From: Lentisphaerota bacterium
GTDB taxonomy: Bacteria; Verrucomicrobiota; Lentisphaeria; Victivallales; Victivallaceae
NCBI GenBank assembly: GCA_015061815.1
Contig: SUVW01000005.1
Span: 1-64,000 of the forward strand
DNA: 64,000 bases
Direction of reading: 5' to 3'
In this document: positions 7,917 to 17,123 of the stretch, in pieces
Numbering within the stretch: position 1 is the stretch's first letter
How the letters are laid out: the number at the start of each line of letters is the position of its first letter
Notes under the pieces: generated by a model
The model's input: only the letters and a program-made list of their open reading frames with translations
Told to the model about the DNA's origin: nothing
The model's database searches: none
Made by a program: the position numbers and the translations under genes

Positions 7917-9368
7917 ATGATAAAAGATCCTGCCAATTGTGTCTATCGCAATCCGCTTACCGACCGTTACGCCGGCAAAGAGATGAGTTTTATCTGGTCA
8001 CCGCAGCACAAACACTCCACCTGGCGCAAATTGTGGTTGACTCTTGCAACTTGTGAAAAGGCTCTCGGATTGCCGATAACCGACGGGCAGATCGCCGCGT
8101 TGGCTGCCCATCAGGAAGATATCGATTTTGACCGGGTCGCCGAAATCGAAAAGGAGCTGCGGCACGATGTGATGAGTCATATCCGCGCTCTTTCTGAACT
8201 TTGTCCGGAAGCCGCTCCGATCATCCACCTCGGCGCGACCAGCTGTTTTGTTACAGATAATACCGAGCTGCTGCAGATCAAAGAAGCTTTCGGCGTTATC
8301 CGCAGCAAACTGCTTAAATTGATCGCCAACCTGGCTGATTTTTGTGAAGAGAACCGCGCCCTGCCGATGTTGGGATTTACTCACTTTCAGCCGGCACAGC
8401 TTACGACACTGGGCAAACGTTTTGCATTGTATCTTCAGGATTTTGTGCTGGATTTTGAGCGTTTGGAGTATGAATCCGGCCAGCTGCCTTTCCGCAGTGT
8501 GAAGGGTACTACCGGAACCCAAGCCAGCTTTCTGGAGTTGTTTGACGGTGATCATGAAAAGTGCCGTCAGCTGGAAAAAGATGTGGCCAAAGCGATGGGA
8601 TTTGACCGGGTCATCGCCCTTTCCGGACAGACTTATACCCGTAAAGTCGATTATTTTGTTCTTTCCACGCTTTCGGCGATAGCCCAGAGTGCGGCAAAAA
8701 TGGCAACGGATATCCGTCTGTTGGCCAGTATGAAAGAGGTGGAAGAACCATTCGGCAAAAAGCAGGTCGGTTCCAGCGCGATGGCATATAAGCGCAATCC
8801 CATGCGCAGTGAACGGGTAACTTCGCTGGCGCGCTACGTGATGAATCTGCCCGGTAATGCGGCAATGACTCACGCAACTCAATGGTTTGAACGCACACTG
8901 GATGATTCAGCCAACCGCCGGGTAGTTCTGCCGGAAGCATTTCTGGCGGTGGATGTTATTCTGTCCATTCTGATCAATGTGACCGATGGTCTGCAGGTAT
9001 GGAAAAAGGTCATAGCCAAACATATCAATGCCGAATTGCCTTTTATGGCTACTGAAAACCTGCTGATGGAAGCGGTAAAACACGGCGGTGACCGTCAGGA
9101 ACTGCACGAGGTTATCCGTGAACACTCAATGGCCGCCAGCCGCCGGGTCAAAGAGGAAGGTTTGGATAATGATCTGATCGATCGTTTGCGCAATGATCCG
9201 GCTTTTGCCGCGATCAAAGATGATTTCGACAGGATCATTGATCCTTCCGCATTTATCGGTCGTGCGCCGCAGCAGGTTGAAGCATTTCTGGCTGAAGTTG
9301 TCCGGCCGATCCTTGAGCAAAACAAAGATGTCCTTGCCGGTGCTGTCGGTGAATCCATCACGGTTTGA
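7917..9368 (+). CDS. purB: Adenylosuccinate lyase
   Basis: 483 residues. It belongs to the fumarase/aspartase superfamily with the signature GSSAMAYKRNP at about residue 285 and the conserved regions HDVMSHIRAL, HLGATSCFVTDN and TGTQASFLELF. It cleaves SAICAR and adenylosuccinate in purine synthesis. The length and the sequence SSAMAYKRNPMRSE place it nearer the eukaryote-like long PurB type than the short Bacillus type. The start follows AAGAGG. It opens a rightward run of nine closely spaced genes that also includes purM. Confidence 0.96.
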   Translation: MIKDPANCVYRNPLTDRYAGKEMSFIWSPQHKHSTWRKLWLTLATCEKALGLPITDGQIAALAAHQEDIDFDRVAEIEKELRHDVMSHIRALSELCPEAAPIIHLGATSCFVTDNTELLQIKEAFGVIRSKLLKLIANLADFCEENRALPMLGFTHFQPAQLTTLGKRFALYLQDFVLDFERLEYESGQLPFRSVKGTTGTQASFLELFDGDHEKCRQLEKDVAKAMGFDRVIALSGQTYTRKVDYFVLSTLSAIAQSAAKMATDIRLLASMKEVEEPFGKKQVGSSAMAYKRNPMRSERVTSLARYVMNLPGNAAMTHATQWFERTLDDSANRRVVLPEAFLAVDVILSILINVTDGLQVWKKVIAKHINAELPFMATENLLMEAVKHGGDRQELHEVIREHSMAASRRVKEEGLDNDLIDRLRNDPAFAAIKDDFDRIIDPSAFIGRAPQQVEAFLAEVVRPILEQNKDVLAGAVGESITV

Positions 9369-9386
9369 GTTAAAAGGCGTATATAA

Positions 9387-10994
9387 ATGAAACTTTGTGC
9401 GGTTCAGATACCTTTTGCTGATACTCCGGAAAATGCCGTCAAGTCGGTGGATGCGGCTGTTGCTCTTTTGCAGCAGTGTGATGCGGATACGGATATAATT
9501 CTGCTGCCGGAGTATTCCAATGCTCCGGGGCGGATACCGGCAGAAATGTTGAAAGATTTTGCTGATGCCCAGAGTTCGAGATTGATCCCCTGCGTTATTG
9601 AAACTGCCCGTCGCTGTCAGGCGATCACGGCAGTGAATTTTCTGGCGGAAGTCGCCCCGGGTGAGTACCGTAACATCACCAGAATATTTGACCGTCAGGG
9701 AAATTGTGCCGGGGAATTTCATAAACAGCATTTGCCGGTTGCCGAGAAAAATCTTGGGGTATCTTACGGTTACACCTATGATTTCCGTCCGCCTGAAATC
9801 GTTGAAATCGATGGCATAAGATTCGGCTTCCTGATTTGTTACGATACCTATTTTACGGAATATATCGCTCATTTGGCTTACCGGAAGCCGGATGTGGTTC
9901 TGGTATCATCTTTTCAGCGGGCGGAACGGCACGATGTTTTGCGTTTTATGAACCGGAATCTGGCTTTCAACTGTAATTCTTTTGTTCTGCGGGCTTCGGT
10001 GTCAATGGGGAGTCAGGCTGTTGTCGGCGGTCAGTCGATGGTGGTCGATCCGGAAGGACAGATACTTGCCGAATTCGGCAGCAAAGTCGGAATTATGAGT
10101 TGCGAAGTGCCGGATATCCACTATAAATACATGCGTTCAAACAGTTTTGGCGGCAAGCTTATTCCCAATGATCTTTTTGTTACTCAAGGGCGGACTCCCT
10201 GGTGTTACCGTCCGGCGGGCAGTATGACGATCCCCGGGGAAAAAGAGTTGCCTTATCCCCGCATTTGTGCGCATCGCGGTTTCAGCACTGTTGCTCCGGA
10301 AAACAGTATGGCGGCATTTGGTGCGGCGGTCGCTCTTGGTGCGGAAGAGATAGAATTGGATATCCGTTTTACCAAAGATCATATCCCGGTTTCTGTGCAT
10401 GATGAAAGATTGGAAAAGGTTTCCAATGGCAGTGGAGCAGTTTCCGATTTTACTCTGGAGGAGCTGCGGAAGCTTGATTTCGGCAGCTGTTTCAGTGAAA
10501 AGTTTGCCGGATTGCAGATAATTACTCTGGAAGAGGTGCTGGCGAAGTTTTCCTGTCATACCATTTTGAATATGCATATAAAATCAGCCGGTAAAACTTT
10601 CCCCCGGGAGTATATGCAGAAAATTGTTGAATTGTTATGGAAATATGATTCAGCCGGGCATGTGTATTTTATGGCAACTCCGGAAATCCTTACGGTCGCG
10701 GAAGAGATCGCTCCGGAAATTCCCCGGTGTATGAGTGCTGATGCCGGGAAATGGGATATCGTGGATAATGCGATCAGCTGCAATTGTCAGAAAGTGCAAT
10801 TTTTTTACCCGTACTGCAATAAAGAGATGATAGATAAAGCTCATGCACACGGTATCAAATGCAACTGTTTTTATTGCGATGACCCCGCCGGAGCTGTTGA
10901 ATTACTGCAGCATGGGATTGATACGATATTGACCAATAATTACTTGCCGGTTGCACTGGCGGCCGGGAAATTAAAAAATAAAAAAGGAAAATAA
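9387..10994 (+). CDS. Carbon-nitrogen hydrolase fused to glycerophosphodiester phosphodiesterase
   Basis: 535 residues with two enzymes in one chain. Residues 1-265 form a nitrilase-superfamily domain whose Glu-Lys-Cys triad is visible (E42 in LLPEYSN, K113 in EFHKQHLP, C151 in FLICYDTYF). Residues 290-525 form a GDPD domain (AHRGFSTVAPENS, then ELDIRFTKDHIPVSVHDE) with the His-Arg, Glu-Asn, Glu-x-Asp and His-Asp residues needed for metal and phosphate binding. GDPD enzymes split glycerophosphodiesters from phospholipid turnover; the amide or nitrile substrate of the first half is unknown. There is no signal peptide. The gene lies 18 bp after purB and 2 bp before uxaC. Confidence 0.88.
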   Translation: MKLCAVQIPFADTPENAVKSVDAAVALLQQCDADTDIILLPEYSNAPGRIPAEMLKDFADAQSSRLIPCVIETARRCQAITAVNFLAEVAPGEYRNITRIFDRQGNCAGEFHKQHLPVAEKNLGVSYGYTYDFRPPEIVEIDGIRFGFLICYDTYFTEYIAHLAYRKPDVVLVSSFQRAERHDVLRFMNRNLAFNCNSFVLRASVSMGSQAVVGGQSMVVDPEGQILAEFGSKVGIMSCEVPDIHYKYMRSNSFGGKLIPNDLFVTQGRTPWCYRPAGSMTIPGEKELPYPRICAHRGFSTVAPENSMAAFGAAVALGAEEIELDIRFTKDHIPVSVHDERLEKVSNGSGAVSDFTLEELRKLDFGSCFSEKFAGLQIITLEEVLAKFSCHTILNMHIKSAGKTFPREYMQKIVELLWKYDSAGHVYFMATPEILTVAEEIAPEIPRCMSADAGKWDIVDNAISCNCQKVQFFYPYCNKEMIDKAHAHGIKCNCFYCDDPAGAVELLQHGIDTILTNNYLPVALAAGKLKNKKGK

Positions 10995-10996
10995 AA

Positions 10997-12370
10997 ATGG
11001 CTTTTCTCGATGACAACTATCTGATTTCCAATGCCACCGGATTGAAACTTTTTGATTCGGTAAAATCTCTGCCGGTGGTCGATCCGCATAACCACGCCAA
11101 TGTGAAAGAGATCGCAGACAACAACTGTTATTCCGATGCCTGGCAGCTTTTTGCGGCTACCGACCATTATGTTTGGGAAATGATGCGTAAACGCGGAGTC
11201 CCGGAAACACATATTACCGGTAAAAATGTTTCCAATGAAGAGAAATTTCTGGCGTTGGCAGCAATTTTTCCGGAAGTTGCGGGAAACCCGGTTTATGAGT
11301 GGATACATCTGGATTTGAAACGCTACTTCGGTATAGACGAACTGCTTTCCGGAAAAACCGGAAAAAAGATTTATGATGAAGTCACCGCAAAATTGTCCAC
11401 TGATGCCTACCGGCCGCAGGCTTTGCTTACCGGTCCGTTGAATGTGGAAGCGATGAGTTCCACCGACGACCTTATCGATACTCTCGAAGATCATGCCCGG
11501 GCCAATGCGGCATTCGGGCGGACATTGATCCGTCCGACCTGGCGTCCGGATAAAGCGATGAAGATCTTTGCTCCGGCGTGGCGTCCGTATATGAATCAGG
11601 TTTCGGAACGTTTCGGTATCAAATTGAACAGTATCAAGGATTTGATTTCTGCATTCAAAATGAGTCACGACCACTTCGCCAAATTCGGCTGCAGTGCCAG
11701 TGATCATGGTTTGGAGTACCCGGTGGCAGCTGATACCGACGTGAGAGAAGCAGACCGTATTTTCCGCAAAGCGATGAATGAAGAAGCTCTTGCCAAAGAT
11801 GAAATCGACCGTTTCATGGGTTATGTTCTGGCAGAAGCTGCGGAATTGAACAGTCAGAAAAATTGGGTCACCCAGCTCCATCTCGGCGCAGTGCGGGATG
11901 TCCGCAAAACCTTGTTTGATGCCCTCGGGCCGGATGTCGGCGGTGATATCAGTGACCATTATTTGAATTATTCTTCTGCACTGTGCAGTTTTCTCAACCG
12001 TTTTGATGACCGGTTGAAAGTTGTTCTGTATTGTCTGGAAGCTTCTCATCAAGGAACTTTGGCAACCATTTCCCGGGCATTCGGAGCCAAAGTCGCTCTC
12101 GGTTCAGCCTGGTGGCTGCTGGATACTCCGATCGGTATGAAACGGCAGCTTGAATATATCGGTTCAGCGGATACGTTGAGCAATTTTGCCGGTATGGTTT
12201 CTGATTCACGTAAATTGTTGAGTTACGGCTCCCGTTTCGAAATGTTCCGCCGGGTGATGTCAGATGTCTTGGGCAATATGGTCGAAAGAGGCCAGATGCC
12301 GGAAGATATCGCTATGGCTCTTGCTGAAAGAATGGCTTACAGCGGGACCAAAAAATTCTGGAATCTGTGA
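10997..12370 (+). CDS. uxaC: Glucuronate (uronate) isomerase
   Basis: 457 residues, typical UxaC size, amidohydrolase fold. The metal-binding HxH is seen as H31-N-H33 in VVDPHNHANV. Other family blocks are HYVWEMMRKRG, LIRPTWRPDKAM, TQLHLGAVRDVR and the C-terminal SYGSRFEMFRR. It interconverts glucuronate or galacturonate with fructuronate or tagaturonate in the cytoplasm. It is oddly placed between purB and purM genes and not with other uronate genes, but would match the uronic-acid theme of the glycan cluster at 35-48 kb. Confidence 0.93.
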   Translation: MAFLDDNYLISNATGLKLFDSVKSLPVVDPHNHANVKEIADNNCYSDAWQLFAATDHYVWEMMRKRGVPETHITGKNVSNEEKFLALAAIFPEVAGNPVYEWIHLDLKRYFGIDELLSGKTGKKIYDEVTAKLSTDAYRPQALLTGPLNVEAMSSTDDLIDTLEDHARANAAFGRTLIRPTWRPDKAMKIFAPAWRPYMNQVSERFGIKLNSIKDLISAFKMSHDHFAKFGCSASDHGLEYPVAADTDVREADRIFRKAMNEEALAKDEIDRFMGYVLAEAAELNSQKNWVTQLHLGAVRDVRKTLFDALGPDVGGDISDHYLNYSSALCSFLNRFDDRLKVVLYCLEASHQGTLATISRAFGAKVALGSAWWLLDTPIGMKRQLEYIGSADTLSNFAGMVSDSRKLLSYGSRFEMFRRVMSDVLGNMVERGQMPEDIAMALAERMAYSGTKKFWNL

Positions 12371-12406
12371 TTTTTACAAAAACATAAAAATAGAGGAATA
12401 ACGATT

Positions 12407-13444
12407 ATGGCCAAAAGCGAACTTTATAAAGCAGCCGGAGTGGATATTGATCTGGCGACCACTCTTCTGGATCGGGTGAAAGCAGATCTCGGCAGAACCC
12501 GCCGACCGGAAATGCTTACTCCCATCGGTGGATTCGGCGGACTTTTTCAGATCGATTTAAACAAATATAAAGAGCCGGTAATGGTGGCAAGCATCGATGG
12601 TGTTGGAACCAAACTGATGGTTGCAGCGATGATGGAAAAATATGATACAGTGGGTATGGATATCGTCAATCACTGTATCAATGATATTTCCGTGCAGGGT
12701 GCTGAACCGGTTTATTTTCTGGATTACATCGGTATCGGTAAGCTGCGTTCCCCGCTGTATGAGGAGGTATTAAGCGGCATTGCCAAAGCTTGCAAAGCTG
12801 CCGGTTGTGCTGTTCTTGGCGGTGAAACAGCGGAAATGCCCGGAATGTACGGCAATGACTTTGATCTGGTCGGAGTTATTACCGGTATCGTTGAAAAGAG
12901 TAAGATCATTACCGGGGAAAAGATCCGTCCGGGGCATGTGGCCATCGGTATTGCTTCCAACGGACCGCATACCAACGGATTTTCTCTGGCGCGCAAAATT
13001 TTGTTTGACAGCGGCAAATATACTGCCGGTACCTATGTGGAGTCACTGGGAGAGACTGTCGGCGAAGCGTTGCTGCATCCGCATATATGCTATTATCCGG
13101 CGATCCGTCAGGTGATGGATGAAGGAGTCGCGCTCGATGGTATTGCTCACATCACCGGCGGCGGTCTTTATGACAACGTGCCGCGCATTCTTCCGGCAGA
13201 TGTTTCGGTGAAATTTGATCCCAAAGCATTGCCGGTGCCGCCGATTTTTAAATTGATGGTCGAAGAAGGCGGCGTGAGTCATACCGAGGCTTACCGGGTG
13301 TTCAATATGGGGGTCGGCATGGTCTGGTTTGTTCCGGCAGAAGCGGAAGCCCGGGCATTGGAGATCATCCGCAGCAACGGATATACCGCCGAACATATCG
13401 GTGAAGTCGTTTCCGGTAACAAAAGTGTTGAAGTCGCAGAATAA
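12407..13444 (+). CDS. purM: Phosphoribosylformylglycinamidine cyclo-ligase (AIR synthetase)
   Basis: 345 residues, standard PurM length. Diagnostic stretches are IGGFGGLFQID, SIDGVGTKLMVA, DIVNHCINDISVQGAEP and the C-terminal HITGGGLYDNVPR. It makes aminoimidazole ribonucleotide from FGAM with ATP in purine synthesis. The start follows AGAGGAATAACG. It shares the run with purB, with 36 bp to the preceding gene and 8 bp to the next. Confidence 0.97.
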   Translation: MAKSELYKAAGVDIDLATTLLDRVKADLGRTRRPEMLTPIGGFGGLFQIDLNKYKEPVMVASIDGVGTKLMVAAMMEKYDTVGMDIVNHCINDISVQGAEPVYFLDYIGIGKLRSPLYEEVLSGIAKACKAAGCAVLGGETAEMPGMYGNDFDLVGVITGIVEKSKIITGEKIRPGHVAIGIASNGPHTNGFSLARKILFDSGKYTAGTYVESLGETVGEALLHPHICYYPAIRQVMDEGVALDGIAHITGGGLYDNVPRILPADVSVKFDPKALPVPPIFKLMVEEGGVSHTEAYRVFNMGVGMVWFVPAEAEARALEIIRSNGYTAEHIGEVVSGNKSVEVAE

Positions 13445-13452
13445 ATGATATC

Positions 13453-15246
13453 ATGCTGCAGATAAACCGTCTAAAACATCTTTTTGATTCATCCCAGAGT
13501 ATCAGCCGGACACTGCGGGAGAAGTTTGCGGCTGTCACGGAGATTTTTTCCGGAGATCAGCAGCGGAACTCCCGGCTGGCATTTACATCACTGGTTTACC
13601 CGCTGCTGGTGCATGATGGTAAGGTAAGTACTGCAGGGAAGGCGGTTTATCGTCGTTTGCTGGAAGAGTATTTCGATTTGCCGACAGCGGATGTGCATTT
13701 GTCGGAACTTGCCGGTATCGATCCGGTCAGTGTGGATGAGGCTGCAAGAATTCTGAAGAGTTCATCGGCGGAAAAAGCATTGCAGACAGCGGAATTTCTG
13801 ATCGCATTGACCGTTTCAACCGGCGGGAATACTCAATCTGTCGCATTTGTCCGCGAGGCTTCTCTGGCGTTGGGGATGGATGCTGAAACATTTTCTGCGC
13901 AGTTGCGTAAAATGTATGAAGCAGAAAAGCGCAAGCAGAGGCTGCGCAATTCCGGACGGGGGATTTTTGCTGCTCTGGTGATCATTGCGGTATTTTTATT
14001 GACTGCGAAATATCTGCAATCAGTTATATTCGGAGTGCTTCTGGCCTGCATACTTCTGCCGCTGGAAAAGTTTTATGAGAGGAAACTGTCATCCGGCAGC
14101 GGTATGATCTATTATTTGGTCAAATGTGCCGGCCTGCCTCTGGTGCCGTTGAAAAAACTTTCCGGCATACTTGCCAGAAAAGCGGATGAAGCACCGGTAT
14201 TTCCTGCCGGGAAAGTCCGGCATAAAGAACGGCGGATCATCCGGCAATCGGTGGTTTTGACTTTTTGTACGGCATTGGTCATGGTGGTGCTGATCTCATT
14301 CGGGATATCCAAATTGACCGGGCATTATATGCGGGATCTGCAAACGTCTATCCGGATCTGGGAGCATGAGAGATTGCGTACCACAGATGATGGTGAACCG
14401 GTATCGCGTTCAGAGTATGCTTTTGAAAAGATCCGGGATAATTTTGAATCACTGCCGGTTATTCAAAGCGGATTGGATTATTTGCAGAAATTGATCAACA
14501 ATCCGGAGTTCAGGGATCAATTGACCCGCAGTATATTCCGCCGCAGCGGCGGAATTATCAATTTTACCGGTGGCGTTTTGGGAAGATTTATTTCACTGCT
14601 GTGTGATTTACTGCTGACGGTATTTTTTGCATTGCTGTTTTTGATGAAATTTGCCGAATACAGCTCGTCCGGGAAAGGAAAACTTACCGGCAGTGAATAT
14701 ATTGTCCGCAACTTTTTTAATGGCATCTGGCTGCCGGGAGTGGATGATTCTCTGATCGCAGAAACCTGCCGGATCATCAATGGAATATTGTTCCGGCTGC
14801 GGATATGGCTGAAAGGTTACCTGACATTGATATTGGTTGATTCCAGTTTTTATATCACCAGCTTTTTCTTTCTCGGGATACCGTTCTTTTTGCCGTTGGG
14901 ATTTGTTGCCGGCTGCGGGATCGCGCTGCCTTATCTCGGACCGGTGATATCCTGCTGTCTTACACTGCTGGTGACTGTTGCTGCTGGCGGGGCGACCGGA
15001 GAAATGCTGCTGGCGGTGATCATCTGTTATCTTATCTATAATGGAATAATTGAGCAATTTATTCTTTATCCGGCTGTTATCGGTGATTCTTTGGGGTTGA
15101 GTACGTTGGAAACTATCATCGTGGTATTGCTCGGTGCGGTATTTGCCGGCATTCCCGGTATGATTTTTGCTTTGCCGGCCGCATCAGTGGCGAAATTTAT
15201 AATACCCCAGATATATCATGGTTTTTTCTTGAAGACAGATTCCTGA
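13453..15246 (+). CDS. AI-2E family transporter with an N-terminal TerB-like domain
   Basis: 597 residues. The C-terminal part is an AI-2E/PerM family permease: FLGIPFFLPLGFVAGCGIALPYLGPV, then IIEQFILYPAVIGDSLGLS and a GIPGMIFALPAASVAKF end (written as successive motifs). About eight membrane segments are visible from residue 175 on, with a soluble loop near 300-360. The first 155 residues are soluble and resemble a TerB domain (LVYPLLVHDGKVS ... SVAFVREASLALGM). The family exports varied small molecules or ions; the substrate here is unknown. The TerB-like part may be a cytoplasmic sensor or binding module. Confidence 0.78.
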   Translation: MLQINRLKHLFDSSQSISRTLREKFAAVTEIFSGDQQRNSRLAFTSLVYPLLVHDGKVSTAGKAVYRRLLEEYFDLPTADVHLSELAGIDPVSVDEAARILKSSSAEKALQTAEFLIALTVSTGGNTQSVAFVREASLALGMDAETFSAQLRKMYEAEKRKQRLRNSGRGIFAALVIIAVFLLTAKYLQSVIFGVLLACILLPLEKFYERKLSSGSGMIYYLVKCAGLPLVPLKKLSGILARKADEAPVFPAGKVRHKERRIIRQSVVLTFCTALVMVVLISFGISKLTGHYMRDLQTSIRIWEHERLRTTDDGEPVSRSEYAFEKIRDNFESLPVIQSGLDYLQKLINNPEFRDQLTRSIFRRSGGIINFTGGVLGRFISLLCDLLLTVFFALLFLMKFAEYSSSGKGKLTGSEYIVRNFFNGIWLPGVDDSLIAETCRIINGILFRLRIWLKGYLTLILVDSSFYITSFFFLGIPFFLPLGFVAGCGIALPYLGPVISCCLTLLVTVAAGGATGEMLLAVIICYLIYNGIIEQFILYPAVIGDSLGLSTLETIIVVLLGAVFAGIPGMIFALPAASVAKFIIPQIYHGFFLKTDS

Positions 15247-15260
15247 CAGCGGAGTAAATT

Positions 15261-17123
15261 ATGGGCAGATATCAACTGATTCCGGGATTGATGATCGTAT
15301 TTTTTGTAATCGCCGGCTGCAGCAGCGATGTCGGGTTGCGTAAAACCGGTCCGGCCGGCCGCAGTCATTACGAAGACAGCTTTATCTACAATGGCGGATT
15401 CAGTGCGGAAACGGTAAATTTGCTGGGAAACCATCTGCTCAACAGCAAAATGAATGTCGCACCGGAACAATTCATACGGGAATTGGAAGAGTTATGCCGG
15501 ACGGAGCCATCCGGAACAACCTTTATCGCAATGGCGGAAACATCACAAATGCTGGCATCCGGATTGCGGAAGAAGCCGGATATGGCGGTGCGTTATGATC
15601 TGACGACCTTGATTTACACGCAGAAGTATTTTCAAAGTTCCATAACCGGACAATCCAATTTGCTGTTCAATCCGGAATCAATTATCGCTGTGAAGTGTTA
15701 TAATCAGGCATTGACCGAATTGTTTGCCTATTTCAAGTCGCGCGCACTTCACACTGCCGGCACTTTTGAATTGACTGCTGCCGGAGGGCAGGTGATACGT
15801 TTTGAACTGCCGAAATTTTCTTTGCCGGTGGCATTGGGGGATATTGTGGAATTTCACTTGTGTTCAGATTACCGGCCGGTGAATCTGACCCACAACAGCC
15901 GGACATTCGGCATCGGTGTGCCGTTGATGTGTGAATTGAAAAAGGATTCGATACCGGAAACGGTTTTTTCTGACGGACAGGTTATTCCGGCAACATTGGC
16001 GATCAGACTTTTTCCGGCAGAGCAGGGGGATACCGATTCTCATTACCGGGCGAAGCTTTTTTACATAGATTCACGTTCACTCAACGAAGTGACTGTAAAT
16101 AACATACGTGTCCCGTTGGCGCAGGATTTTTCCACACCGTTGGCTTTTATGGTCAGAGAACCGCAGGTGTTCAATTTTTTACAAAGGACATTTCAGATAG
16201 AATTGACCCAGAGCGCGGCCGGCTTATATCATTTGGAACCGCATAATGACCAGCGCATACCGATTGTTCTTGTGCATGGTTTGATGTCGGATATCCGCAC
16301 CTGGATGCAGTTGATAAATACGCTGCAAAGCGATCCGGAGTTGCGGCGCAACTACCGTTTTATGGGATTTTCTTATTCCAGCGGCAATCCGATATTGGTG
16401 TCGGCCATGCAGCTGCGTCAGGCATTGGCAGGTGAACGGGCAAAATTGGCCGCTGACGGACGGGATTTGACCAGGTTCGACCGGATGGTTCTGATCGGTC
16501 ATTCAATGGGAGGTTTGATATCCCGTTTTGTTATTTCATCATCTGATGATGAATTGTTGAGTGATTTTGTCGGAAAAGAAAACTATTATACTGCCGGGAT
16601 GTATAAAGATAAGGCGTTTCGTGACATGATGATATTTCAACCGGTGCCGTCGGTAAAGCGGGTTGTTTTTATTGCAGTTCCGCACCGGGGATCAGATTTG
16701 GCGCAGAGCTGGTACGGGCAGTTGGCTTCAAAAATGATAAAAATTCCCCAATCTCTGATCGAATTCAACACCAAACTTATCCGTTCGATGATCAATATTC
16801 CGGATGACAAGAAAGATTATTTGATGACACATTTCAACGGGATAGATAATCTTTCTCCGTCCGGTGCTGCGCTCCGTCTGCTTAATATGCTGCCGATATC
16901 GGAAAATGTACCGTATCATTCTGTGATTGGTAATGAAAAACAGCGTGGAATTCCCGGCGGCAGTGATGGGGTGGTGTCGTATTCCAGCAGTCATCTGGAT
17001 GGGGCTGAAAGCGAAATCGTGGTGAAATCCGATCACAGTGTGCAGCAGAACCCATTGGCGATCCAGGAGATCAAACGTATTCTTAAAGAGCATTTGAAAC
17101 ACCAGGAAAAAAAGAATGATTAA
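15261..17123 (+). CDS. Secreted alpha/beta hydrolase (lipase/esterase-like) lipoprotein
   Basis: 620 residues. The N-terminus MGRYQLIPGLMIVFFVIAGC carries a lipobox with Cys20. The C-terminal half is an alpha/beta hydrolase: the oxyanion region IPIVLVHGLMSDIRTW, the nucleophile elbow LIGHSMGGLISRF with Ser415, and later GGSDGVVSY and KSDHSVQQNP, which supply plausible Asp and His. Residues 30-330 are an uncharacterised beta-rich domain. It probably acts on lipids or esters outside the cytoplasmic membrane. The next gene overlaps it by 8 bp and also encodes a membrane-associated protein. Confidence 0.8.
   Translation: MGRYQLIPGLMIVFFVIAGCSSDVGLRKTGPAGRSHYEDSFIYNGGFSAETVNLLGNHLLNSKMNVAPEQFIRELEELCRTEPSGTTFIAMAETSQMLASGLRKKPDMAVRYDLTTLIYTQKYFQSSITGQSNLLFNPESIIAVKCYNQALTELFAYFKSRALHTAGTFELTAAGGQVIRFELPKFSLPVALGDIVEFHLCSDYRPVNLTHNSRTFGIGVPLMCELKKDSIPETVFSDGQVIPATLAIRLFPAEQGDTDSHYRAKLFYIDSRSLNEVTVNNIRVPLAQDFSTPLAFMVREPQVFNFLQRTFQIELTQSAAGLYHLEPHNDQRIPIVLVHGLMSDIRTWMQLINTLQSDPELRRNYRFMGFSYSSGNPILVSAMQLRQALAGERAKLAADGRDLTRFDRMVLIGHSMGGLISRFVISSSDDELLSDFVGKENYYTAGMYKDKAFRDMMIFQPVPSVKRVVFIAVPHRGSDLAQSWYGQLASKMIKIPQSLIEFNTKLIRSMINIPDDKKDYLMTHFNGIDNLSPSGAALRLLNMLPISENVPYHSVIGNEKQRGIPGGSDGVVSYSSSHLDGAESEIVVKSDHSVQQNPLAIQEIKRILKEHLKHQEKKND

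Noticed and set aside
10940-12052. Minus-strand open frame of 370 codons opposite uxaC
   Set aside because: It is antisense to a clear uxaC gene and has no family features.
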